Positions 32,901 to 44,900 of a stretch of 64,000 bases of DNA are shown here, in pieces. The notes below the pieces were generated by a model that was not told the DNA's origin, did not search any database, and saw nothing but the letters and a program-made list of their open reading frames with translations. The DNA comes from Pachyseris speciosa (taxonomy: Eukaryota > Cnidaria > Anthozoa > Scleractinia > Pachyseridae), in NCBI GenBank assembly GCA_016490735.1, contig JAEMWC010000095.1, positions 1,261,501 through 1,325,500 on the forward strand, written 5' to 3'. The translations under genes and the position numbers were made by a program. Position 1 is the first letter of the stretch; each line of letters begins with the position of its first letter.

Positions 32901-35900
32901 ACAAAACTTGTCTACAAGCTGAAAAACATCCAGCTTGAGTATTAAATGGTCTGAAGTGAAACTCTGGCTGACGCGGTGGACAGCACTTATTTAGCTGGCA
33001 AGGAATTCCTTTATGACCACATTGTGAGGGAAAAAATGATGACCTTCAACAGAGCCACAGACGCCAGACTCAACATAAAAGTCACCCCACAGCAAAGATC
33101 TATGAAAAGCCTTCTTCTCCTCTTTGTTGAGCCTTACACTGCAGGCGCAAGGGACTCAGAAAATTATTTCAATCGTCAGCATCACGATCAATGGTGTTCC
33201 AAACATGGTTTTCAGCAATGGGATTGAAGGCAAGGACATGTGGGAGGAAGCCAGTCGCTTCTTTGGTGGCCCATATCCCGCTTCAAGGCGGGGAGGGCGT
33301 AGCCACATGAGTGTAACGAAGTTTTATGACAACAGGTTTGGGCTGTTAATCGATTTGTGCTCCATGTTGGATCAAGCGATGCACAGCAGCGGCACACACC
33401 TCGTGAACAGCACAGACGGGATTCAGCTTGAACTCAAGCGGGACACCAGAGGCTCAGGCACTGTTAACTGTCATATTTTTGTTATCAGAGACTAGCAGTT
33501 CAACCTCTTGGACAGGCAATTGGAATCTGTGCAATACTAATATATCCACCCAAGGGCAGCATGAACCCGAATAACATTCCGTTCAATGCTCTCATTGTTG
33601 CGCCGACAAATTCAGGCAAAACATGGCTCGTGGTGGACCAGCTCACGGGCCCTTCTGTGGCAAATTTGACTTCATCCTGCTCATCTGCCCGATGTTCGCG
33701 CACAACAAGACCCTCTTTGGGTTTGGGAAAAATGATCCACGGATAGATGTGATAATTTGCGAGCAGCTCCAGGTGGAATTTTGGTTGAAGCTAGTAACTT
33801 TTGTTTTTGAGGGAACCAACACCCTCATAATCCTCGACGACTGTGCAGCCTCAAAAGAGGTAAAAAAACGCACAGGCCAGCTGGTGAATCTTGGAATGCC
33901 TTTTCAGCAAGGCACATCGGCATCAGCATTTGGGTGCTGACCCAAAAGTACACCAGCATCACAGCATCTTTTCGGGAAAACATTGTGGCTGTCGTTCTTT
34001 TTTACAACCCCTCGGCCAAGACCACAAAGGTCACTTTTGATGACTATGTGGGCGATCTGCCCCAAGAGGAGTACAAAAGTATGATTTCAAAGCTGAAAGA
34101 GCGAATTCAAAGTTTTCTTATCTCGTGTTCTCGCTTCGGCACCCCTTTGGAGTCCAGTTGAATTCCTGCTATTAGGCGGGGACCTCGAATTAAAAAAACA
34201 TCTTATAGTAGTAACCATGGAGTGGGTCGAACACTACATTGTGAACAACAGCGAAGAAACTGGTTTTTAATTATGCAAAATTTAGTGCGATCCTTTCGGG
34301 ACCATTTGGCGGAAACTTTTTCTTATGATGGTGGGGATGACGAAAGTGCTCTTGAAATGCCCCAAGAGCCACACAAATTTACCAAATTTGTAAAGATCAT
34401 AACAATTCTCGAAAATTTTGCTTGTTTCCCAGATGTTAAGTGTAGAATGGAGATGTTGAAAACTATTGAAAAACTCCAAAAAACCGATGAGGAAATTGAC
34501 ATAAGGAAAGAAGATAGGTGGATAACGATTCACCACAAACATGCAACCCCAAATTAAAAATAAAAGTTGAAGTATAGATGGCAGAAGGGGAACTTTTAAC
34601 AGCAGAAGAACTTTATGAACATGCTGGAAGCAGAGGCGTCAGTCTTGCCAGCTGATGGTGTTCTGAATTTGGCAACCTCAGGTCCTGACATCCCCGCTCT
34701 CGGTGAGCAGCTGGCAGTGTTCGTGTCAATGGGGAAGGCCAAGGATGCCATTGGCATGCAGTTGACGCATGAACAGGTGAAATGCCTCACCGACAAAGAG
34801 GTTGAAAAGTATTTCAAAAGGTACAAAACGTACGTGGGCTCAAAGACAACCGAGAGCTTGATCGACAGCTGCATTTTTCTTGTGACCAAAGTCGCCGGGT
34901 TGTTCGTCAACATCAAAGACATTGAGGCTTACCAAAAAGAACTCAAAGAAGACTACATTATCGGAAAAGAGCTCTCCAACCTGGCTGGCAACCTTGCTTT
35001 GAAGTGCGGCCGGTGGCTTGCCTTGGCCAACACTGGGCTGATCACCACAAAACACATTGATTTTACACCAGACCCTGTAACGCATGAGGTGGTGACGCAT
35101 GTATATAAAAATGATGCTGAACAAATTACTGAGAAACCCTCAACAACTGCTGAATAAATACTGACAAGTACAAAGCAACTGCTGACTATTTTTTACTTTC
35201 TTAGTATTGCGCTGGGCAATTAAACTTTTATTCTGTTTGCATAGCTTCACCATGGGTGCTGAACAATCTGAAGCATCTGGTGGTGAAACACAGATAACAC
35301 AATCCCTGCAACCGTCCAATGGACAACTTACTTCATCGGCTCCAACCGAAAAAATCCTCTTCCAGAGGTGGCTGAAAAATCTGAAGCACCCAGTGGCGAA
35401 ACACAGGCAAAACAACCCCCGCAACCGTCCAATGGACAACTTATTTCACCAGCTCAAACCAAAATTAAATCCTCTTCGGGTGGACGCTAAAGAAAAAAAA
35501 GATGCCACGTCCAAAAAAGAGAATAAAAATCTTGAAAAAATATTACTTATAAGGCACCCAAGAAGACATTGTAACTTTTATACAATGCAAAAGCAATACA
35601 ATAGATTTATAAAAGAAGATGGTGTTCGTCTTTATATTTTAATTGACAATGTTAAAGTTTTAGATGAAGATAGTTTATTTATTCCACCATCTTATTTTAA
35701 TTCATTTGACGAAAGACGAGAGATGGTGAAAGAGTTAATGAATAGGGAGAGAGAGATAGTGTTGGTTAAGATGGAGAGAAAGATAGAGTTGATCAAGAGT
35801 AATAGTAAAAGAGAGATAAAGCTGATTGAGAGAGAGATAGAGTTAATTAAGAGTATTATTAAGAGAACTTCTGAATAAACAGGAGCACCCAACGAGCCAA

Positions 35901-38900
35901 CTCAACCAAAAGCTGTAGAAAGGCATTTTTAAGTACCTTATGGTGATTGAAGTCTGTTTAAAGTGATGTTTTCATTAGCTAGAAGAAGTTCATCTGTTCG
36001 GATTCCCTAGCTGAAATTTTAATTTCCCGAAAATGTTAGGGAACAAAATCTTCCTTTGAGAAAATGCAAGCCGAAATTAACTTTCCACGAACTTTCTAGG
36101 GAACTATTTTCTTTCCGAAAATGGTAGCTGACATTTTTGACTGCCAAAAACAGCAATTATGACCTTTCCGAAAACCGTAGGGGCTATGATTTCCCAATTG
36201 CGAATCTTTTAGGCCACGTTTTAGTTACGAAAATCCGAGTGCACTCTTTAATCGACGCCGAAAACCCAAGGCGAATTACCCTCCACCGAACAGATAGCTA
36301 CCGAAACTTGTCGTTGGGTGCCCCTGAATAAATACTGACAATTACAAAGCAACTGCTGACTATTTTTTGCTTTCTTAGTATTTAGCAGGCAATTAAACTT
36401 TTTTTCTTTTAGCATATCTTCACAATGTCAGCTGAACAATCTGAAGCACCGGGTGGCAAAACCCCGCAACTGTCCAATAGACAACTTACTTCACCAGCTC
36501 CAACCACACAGCCCCAAAAAAACCCCAAGGGAGTGGCTGCTGGCAAGTTGGTGGCTGAAAGAACAAGGCTGGTGTGCGAAGTGCAGAAAAAAGCAGTGGC
36601 AGAGGCTGCTGTCATAATTGCAAATAACAACTCTAAAAAAGCTGAAGAAAACTCTGCAACTGAAAATGCAACACCCGACTCGGAGCAAGAAGCTAAGAGT
36701 TCTTCCAAAAAATCAGGTTATTCATTTGCTAAATTACTTTCTTTCATTGGGCTTATTGTTGGGGCAGCCGGCGTTTATTATCAGCGTGTAGCGTTAAAAA
36801 TGAGGTTTAAGTCTTGGGCTCCAGGAAAGAAGGAAAGCGACCCAAGCCCTCCTGTTCCCAGCGAGCCTACTCCTGAAATGCCACAGAGGAAAAAAGGGAT
36901 CAGGCATATGGAATAATTTATTCCAATCTATTGAAGGTTTGCAACCAGTATATACACAGCAAGATGCTGATCAATTCGAAAACTATCTAACTTTGAGTTT
37001 TGTTTATATTTCTTTAGTGGGTATGCTATCTTTCAGGTTGTTTCAAAATCCCTTGAATTTGTAAGGGATGTAAGAAATAACACCAACTACAGAATTGATA
37101 TAAGGTGCCATGAAATAAGTAATTATCTGGAAGCTGAAGAAAGGGCCGCTGAAGAAAGTGCCTCTGAATAAATAATCTGGATGAGTACACAGGATGACTT
37201 TTCAACTTTTTATATTACTTACCATGTCTGACAATAAGCTTGTCAAAACGATCATGGATGTAGTGATTCTCACCAGCCTAGTTGCTGGCATTGGTTGGGT
37301 CGCAAAAAAGGCTCTGAAAGAGAATTTCACATCTGACCCCAGCAGTAATTTTATGAACTATCTGCAATTCACGGCCATTATGGCAGGTGGCATCACACTC
37401 AAATGGTATCTCGAGGACCACAAAATACTTCCCACCAACGTTTGAATTTCCCACCCAAAGGTGGGTGTTTTGAAAAATGGGGTCTAATATATACCATGGC
37501 AACGATTGCGTTTATGGTTGGTGGAGCAATTCTCAATGCTGCCACTTTCATCAGGGGCAATTATCTCATAAAGGCACTTGGCAGCGGCGACAACGCTGCG
37601 CTTGACAAAAAAAGCGCCATGACAAGGCTCTTGAGGATTATCAAGCGGCTTAAGCAAAATACAGCTGCGAGCGCACCCTGCTCCTTGACTGGGTCCAGAC
37701 AAACGCGCAAATCAAAGTGCAGGCCAAGAAAAATTTCACCAACACTGACTACGTTTTCAAACTTTATAACCAGGCGCGTCCCAACTAACTTATGGCTCCG
37801 CTGAAAGAGCCCAAGTTCTCTGATTTCTACCAGCCAAGCGGACAGCAAAAAAAGGGCGAGCTCATTTTTTTAGGTGTGGGGGGTCTTGCTCTGGGCTTTG
37901 CTGCTTTTCGTTTCCTTTGAAGTTTTATGAAATATTTTTGTAATGGACGCCAAACTCTCAAAGGTTTATTACAGCCACAGGGACTACTGGAAGGGCCTTG
38001 CTGCAATCAAAAAACTTGCTGAAGCTGCCAAGGTATCTGAAGATGCCGCAAAAAAGTGGTAGATATATCTTCCAGCGCCCCCAACAAGGTGCACCAAGCT
38101 GACCTTCTTTTTTTGCCGCATGACAAACTTCCCTGTGGGTGCAAAGTTTACAAGTACATTCTGACAGTTGTCGACGTGGCCAGCCGTTACAAAGAGGCTG
38201 AACCTTTGACCTCAAAAAACTCTGACGAGGTCGCCGAGGCGTTTTGCAAAATTTACAAACGCTCACCTCTGAAATGGCCGCAAATGCTGCAAGTTGACCC
38301 CGGGCGCGAATTCATGGGTGCTGTCACGAAAGAGATGGAAAACCACAAAACGTATATCTGGTGCGGGCACCCCGAAATTCACCGTGACCAGGCCATTGTC
38401 GAGCATTTCAACCGCACCCTGGATGAGCGCTTGTTTGGCCACCAGTATGCTGTGGAAATGCTTCTGCCGGAGGGCCAGTGGTCTGTTGCGTGGGTGAAAC
38501 GGCTTCCAGGAGTTGTTGCAGCCTTGAACAATGAGGAAACAAACCTGACAGGAAACAAGCCAGCAGTTGCTATCAAAGAAAAGGTGGTTGTTTCCAAGCC
38601 TTCGACGACATATCAAAGACCTGTGGGAACCCGTGAAAAACAGCTCCCCCCTCTTGCCAATGTCCACTATCTTTACCAACCTGGTGAGTTGGAAGGCGGC
38701 ACAAAAAGGGCCACAGATCCTGTTTGGTCTTTGAAAGTCTTCAAAGTTGAAAAGACAGTCATGAAGCCTGACACGCCTGTTTTGTACTATTTGCACGATG
38801 GACCCAAGCGCAGTTTCGTGCATGAAGAGTTATTGGTTGTCCCCCCAAATACGGAGCTACCCCCGAAGGCCTCATTTAATAGCTCCATGATATCGGCCAT

Positions 38901-41900
38901 TTGTGCATCAGTCGGTGGGGGATTATGCCCGAAGGCATTTGTAGTGACCCCATCCTCTTCTATCCACCTTTTTGAATCAAACTCTGATAGCGAAGTCTTG
39001 TTCACACTCATGCCGAAAATGTGGTGTCCCTCGCTCCGGAGAATGTTCATTTCATGTGTAAGCTGCCTCTTGCCGAACAGTGTTTCTTTGTACTGCTCAC
39101 GCAGGATGTGCTTTTTAACCACGTTCTTTTTCACAACTTTGGCTCTTTTCATATTTTTTTTGGTCGACTCTGAAGGTTGAGTACATCTTTGGCCGCAGGC
39201 ATACACACTCAGTGATTGGGGTTCTGGCGCATTCGTCTTTCATTTTCCCCAAGACCTTTTTGTTGGTTAGCGGCTGCCAGAGGCGCCTTTACAGGCTGAC
39301 GTCCGATCTCACCCTAGAGAAGAATTGAAGGGCTCGGGGCATAACCATCCTATGTCGAATTTTGAGTCGTTTTTCGATTTTGCTTGGATTTGTCTGAATT
39401 TCTGCATGTGAACTGCAATTCGATGGAAACACATTGTATGGTATTTTTTTGACTGATTCATCCAGAATCCAGAAATGCATTTTTTCTTACGTACACCAAG
39501 AAACCAACCTTCCATGGGAGTGGTTTGCAAGTTGCATTACATCTTCTTTCAATCGAATTGCAGTTTACATGCAACAATTCGGGCAAATCCAGGCAAAATC
39601 GAAAAACAACCCAAAATTCGACATAGGATGGTTATGCTCCGAGCCCTTCAATTGTAAACCACCATGAAACTATGTGATATGTGCGGTATATAAATCCATT
39701 ACCATTACCATTGGTTTCTGAAAACAGCAGATGGTCTTTCAGGTAGTCGCTGGTGTCAAACAGATGTTGACCGAGGCAGCCTTTGGGCCCCATGTCTTTG
39801 TAAATGTCATCTGTTTGGATTTTGAACAGAAAGCTGTCTGTGTCTGTGTACAGAAGTTCGCATTTCTGCCCATACTGCTTTTTCAAGATGTCGTAGAAAA
39901 ATTAATACATCAGCAGTTTACTGTTTTCTAGTATTGTCATTCTGGTGTAAACTGGTTTGTTGAGGCACAGCTTGCTTTTGCGCATGCTGATCCCGGCAAG
40001 GTTGTTTGCAAAGAACTTGTGCCTTGAGTACAAGGGGCTTGGAATCAGTTTTCTGAGTTTGGTTGTCTCGTGGCTGCACACCAATTTCATGTCGGTACAG
40101 TTGCGCAGGTTTTCCATGGTTTTCCCAAAGACAGAGTTGTTCATCAGCTTGCAAAAGTCTTTCTTGAAGGTGCTTTTGGCCTTTCTTCGAAAGTTGGTGT
40201 TCATTCGTATGTAAGGCTCCATCCAGCTTTTTTGTTTGAATTCCAGAACTCTGTGAACCTTTTTGAACTTCATGCCCTGCTGCAAATAAAACTGCAAGTT
40301 GCAGTAGTGTACAACATAGTTGTTTTTGTCCTGCAGCATCAGTTAGAGTTTTTTGCAGTCTGGCGGGTTGAGGTTGAGGTCTTCCATCATTTTCTTTTGG
40401 TAAGGAGACAGCCATTCTTTTTGCAAAGCCTTTTTCTCAGGGCTGTTGTGCTCTTCATGGAGTTCCTCCGGATATTCAAGGTCAACCTCAAAGATAAAAC
40501 CTTTTTTCCCGTTTTCTTTTATCTCAAAAATTTCTTCCTCTGACGGGCTCCAGCTAATCCATTTGAATTTCCCAATGGGAAGGGCTTTGCTCATTGCCCA
40601 GCCGTACAGGTTGTTCGCATCAAGATCCATGATAAACATGTTTGGTTTGCTTTTGTCATAGCCTGGCACCAGGGGATTGTTCGCCTTGGTGTGCCTCTTG
40701 CTAACCATTGAAATACCACCCTGCATACCTCTTTCCACAAAGAGATGCATGTCGATGTCAGTCAAAAGCTCCAGCTCGATGCCCGTTTTTTTCAGAAGTG
40801 CATCCCAAGACAGGCCGGGTGATGTGTACTAATGAGCAGGATCCAGGCCGTACTGCTCTTGACAAAGATCGCGGAAGTTTTCGAAAACATCTGCCAAAAG
40901 TGCAACGTCTGTTTTCACGTAAAGATTGTGGTAGTCGCCAAGTGTTTTGCATTCAAACATTTCCCAAACTTTATGCGCATGCGCATAATCTTCGTCTGAG
41001 ATGTGTTCACCAGATAGCGTGCTGAAGAAGCTTTCTTTGGATGGGAGGTTTGTTTCGTCGAACTTTCCCCATGAGTCCATGTACTCGTAGGGGTAAATGC
41101 CTTTTTTGCAAAGCAGATCGAGGCTTTCTGTGTTTCCTTGCATGGTTTCTACAAGCCTTTTTGTTATTTTTAATGCCTCTTTTGGTGTGGCTTTTACAAG
41201 ACATAATGCGTCGAGGCTTGAAAGCAGAAATGCATTGCCGTCAATGAAACGCAAGTTCCCCAAAGATAATGAAATGTATTTTTCCATGTTTTTTACAATG
41301 CAATTAAGCTCTTCGGCTCCTTTAACTTTTGTCATCACCTGCATCAAGTGATGTGCGTCATAGCCTCTCAAATTATGAAATACAACTGGTATTGGAATTG
41401 TTTTTGGGTTTATCTGTAGCTTTTTGTTGCACACATTGTGTGCGGCCCCTCAGAAGCTTCATGAAATGTGGCAATGATCTTTCACCACATCTCTGAAATT
41501 TTTGCAAAGCAGTGGCATTGCACAGAAAAGGCATTCTGCTTGGGTTTTCTCAATCCACTTGTCGACGTCATTTTTGGGTTGTCTTTGTGCTTTGGGTCCA
41601 ATGAACTCAATTTCTTTCCAGGATTTGTAAAAGCAACCTCTGTGGCTTTGCCCGCAAGACTTGCCTGTGTCATAGTCCCACACCCCAATTGAGTCCAGAA
41701 ATTCGGGCTTCACAAGACTTTCATTGCAAATATGACAATTCTTGGCATTTTTGAAGCTCAACCAATCGCGGTTTGTCATTACAAGTAGTACTGTTTTTCC
41801 CAAGCTTTCGAGTAGTGCCTTTTCAAGATTAAGAATTCTTGCAAGAAACTCTTCAATTGCATTTTTGTCACCGTCGCACCCCCGTCTGTACTTAATCACT

Positions 41901-44900
41901 GACAGTGCACTTTGGCCATTACATCTGACAAATGTTGCTGCAAATCCACAGGCTTGGTGTTTCTCTGTGCTTTTCAATCAGAGCCTCAAAATCAGCATAA
42001 ATAACAAATGGTGCCTTCATTTGTTTATGAAAGTTTTGAAATTTCAGTGTGTTTTTTCCGTTTTCCATTTTCTTTTGTACTTATCCTGTGAACAACAGCA
42101 AGGTCATTTTTCCACCCGAAAACATTAATAGCAAGGTTAGGATTTTGCTTCTCAAGCTTATCCATCTGTTTCAGTGGTGTGGAGAAGTCAATCCCCTCCC
42201 AGTTAATGCTGTCATTTGTTGGATATTTACTTGGTCTTTCTGTATGTTTTTCCACTGGAAACAGGGCAGATCTTAAAGCCCATTTCAACATTCATTATCT
42301 TTGTTTCGCACATTAACAATTGCTTTTTTATTTGCCAGTTTTTTGGGTGTTGGTATATAAGTACCTCCTCTCAAAGGTTGATATCTGGCAACGTTAACAT
42401 AACCAATTGTTATTTCATCAACAACCCATCCTGATCCTCGCTCTGACCAATTTTCTATTCCTCTGTTAATTTCATCAACAAATTCACTAAATTTGTTGTC
42501 AAACCTTTCGCTGAGGTTTGATTTTGTGAATAAAATTGGGTCTCTGGTTTTAAAGTAGTGCCTTTGTTGTTCTTCTTCCATTTCGCCCTGTTCATTTCTT
42601 ACTTTCCTTTTGAAATGAACCTCTAACCCAAAACCTACTTTAACGCTACCAAGGTTATCAATTTTTTTTTAAATAACATCAAAGGATTAATTTTGTCTCG
42701 CATTGTTCAGGCCATCTGATAGGGTGCGATAAAAATCAGAAATTGTGCGATATTTTTAGGGTAAATTGTGCGATAACAAAGGACTATTACGCGATAAATT
42801 ATGCGATTTTTTCCTTAACTATTTCAAGGTTGTTTTACTAGGATTCTGAGAAAGAAAACCACTTTTAAGCTGCTCTAACGTTGATTTTTACATCAAGGAA
42901 CAAAAAATAAGCAATTTTGAGTGAATTGGGAGAACAATTTAATGATGATTTTCTTAGATGATCGATTACTACTTTACACAACGAACAAAACATCAGTCCA
43001 TCATCCACGTGGAACGTACCGGTGGCGTATTTTTCTGCTCTGTCTTTGGCAGTCAAATTTGAGGGAAGGTGAGATTTGGTTTTCCCAGTAGTTGAACACG
43101 AAGGAACAGCGGGCGTTTTCACTATAAACTTGTCCATTAGTACTTTGGCGATGTAACATTTTGCTGTCAAACAACGTGCTTAGAACGAAGAAGGAATTTA
43201 TGTCATGGATTTATATCAGCAATTCTGATAGGCTAAATCAGAGAAAAGAATTGTTTGCGTTGCGCCAATAGACAATTCTTTAAGAATGAAAAAAACTGGT
43301 ACCAGGCCCCGGACCTACAAAAAACGAAAATAACGCCTTGAACTACGATTTTCCGCGAAATCGATGGTTTTGGAACGTTTCTTGGGCTTTTTCGAAGGTA
43401 AATCGTCTTGAAACTAAGTGCAGACGTGGAATTTTTTCAGGGAAAGCATTTATTTATGGTTTATTTTTTAACAATTGTGCGAGTTTTTGTGAATTAAGCG
43501 ATTTTTTATAAATTGTGCGATCGGATGCGATTTGAGGTCAATTGTGCGAAATCGCACCATCGCGTAATATCAGATGGCCTGATTGTTATTTCGGTGAAAT
43601 TGAAAATATTTTGTTTATAAAGGTTTCCAGGATCCACATCCATTCTCCAAACGTTAAGCCAATCATTAAAATCGGTGGCTGAAACGCGAAACTCATCTAG
43701 CAGTAGGTCAGGCACGGCTTGGAAGGGCAGCGGGTTGTTTCCCCCCGCCGGGGCGGCACGGCCGTAGAACTTGTTCAGGACTTCTTCCTGCACTTGTGCA
43801 GCGGCCATTCTTTTGTGTAACCTACGCTCCCTTCTCCACTTTTTATCATTGCCTGTGTGTGGACCTTGCGATATATGCGCACAAAATGATACACACACAC
43901 ACACACACATGATACACACACACATGTAATGTGATACATTCTGATCTACACCTCATCAAACAAGACTTATTTCCCGGGTTTAAGTCTTTTTTCCATAACT
44001 ACACATGGGCTTGTACACGTGTAGTTATGGAAAAAAGACTTAAATCCGGGAAATAAGTCTTGCTTGATGAGGTGTGGATCAGAACTATCATATTACATGT
44101 GTGTGAGTATGAGGCACTATCAGCAAACCATCACTTGGAAGAGTAACTGTACAACATGGTGGGGATAACAATATGCTGGGCTGGCAAGTCTTTGAATGGA
44201 GGGAGTATAGGATGGAATATTACTCTGACTACTAATTCACTGGTACTGTAAAGGCTTTGTGATTAACCTGAATTTAGCAAAAATATATACAGTAATTTAT
44301 ATAAATCTGTAGGTATATGCTGCCAGAAGTATGAATCCTACTTCCTCAAGTTCATCAGAAGGTCATCATTCCAGTTCCAATTTTTGTTTCAATAGCCACT
44401 TACAAAGACTGGCAATACCTTTGCTGCAAAAAATCTCACACCCCTTTAAAAAAAATTGTTATAATAATATTGTTGTACTTTTAGAATAAAATGTACTGAC
44501 AACATGCAAGATCACCTGCAGTAGTCCCAATTAGAAACCAACTCTCTCCTTGTTGTTGCTTTTTAAAATGGTACTAGCTGCATGTATAATATCAACACAA
44601 TTTCAGGACTCTTTAGGGGTTATACAGAGAATGCTCCAGTGCACTAAAGAATACCATTTAAAGACAGAGGGAAAGGGGTGTGAATGAAATGCCTGCTTGA
44701 CAGTAACAGCCCATTTTACAGTTGCCTGCTCAGTGATCTGGCTTATGAATGGAAAAGAGGCTGGGGGTGACCTTGTTTTGATACAGACCTCACCGTTTTT
44801 CTCATGTAAATCATGTTGTTCTTATGCTAACTAGTCCACATTTGCAGGTTTCTGTCAAAACAAGATCACCTCCAGCCTTGCTTCCATTCAAAGGCCAGGT

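Larger units (their letters stand above)
38787..43808 (-). pseudogene. Family-B DNA polymerase of the viral element (Polinton type), broken
   Basis: The ATG at 43808 lies inside the right terminal repeat. Segments in order: N-terminal region 43808-43582, then after the hAT-like insert 42707-42285 (RGGTYIPTP), 42291-42025, the 3'-5' exonuclease motif FVIYADFEAL (about 41997-41975), a zinc-finger-like region with CHIC and CLFC...DHCH (41740-41460), exonuclease II FHNLRGYDAHHL (about 41380), polymerase motif A MDLDANNLYGWAM (about 40620), motif B MNNSVFGKTMEN (about 40130), motif C LLYTDTDSF (about 39850), and the C-terminus 39206-38787. It is interrupted by at least five frameshifts, stops near 41459, 40829 and 40343, and the insertions 42708-43581 and 39269-39710. 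The family replicates DNA with a protein primer. Estimated ancestral length is about 1,200 residues. Confidence 0.85.
27676..44104. mobile_element. Polinton/Maverick-type endogenous viral element (adintovirus-like), 16.4 kb
   Basis: Both ends read inward ACACACATGTAAT, and the flanks share GAGTA (27671-27675 and 44105-44109), a 5-bp target duplication or a 6-bp one with one mismatch; retroviral-type integrases of Polintons make short duplications of about this size. Inside are a family-B DNA polymerase, DDE integrase, A32-like ATPase, probable major capsid protein and about ten smaller genes, which together define the Polinton/adintovirus group. Structural genes and integrase lie mostly on the plus strand; the polymerase is on the minus strand at the right. 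I saw no Ulp1-like maturation protease. Nearly every gene is broken by frameshifts or stops, and three later insertions (35880-36324, 39269-39710, 42708-43581) add about 1.76 kb, so the original was about 14.7 kb. It is a fossil copy inside DAPP1 intron 4. Confidence 0.9.

Noticed and set aside
38881..39180. Extended C-terminus of the integrase frame
   Set aside because: This stretch is the antisense of the polymerase C-terminal coding region, which has the recognisable protein sequence.
43884..43924. (AC)n run as a possible telomere-like end
   Set aside because: It is a simple dinucleotide expansion at the inner edge of the palindrome; the left end has a shorter version.
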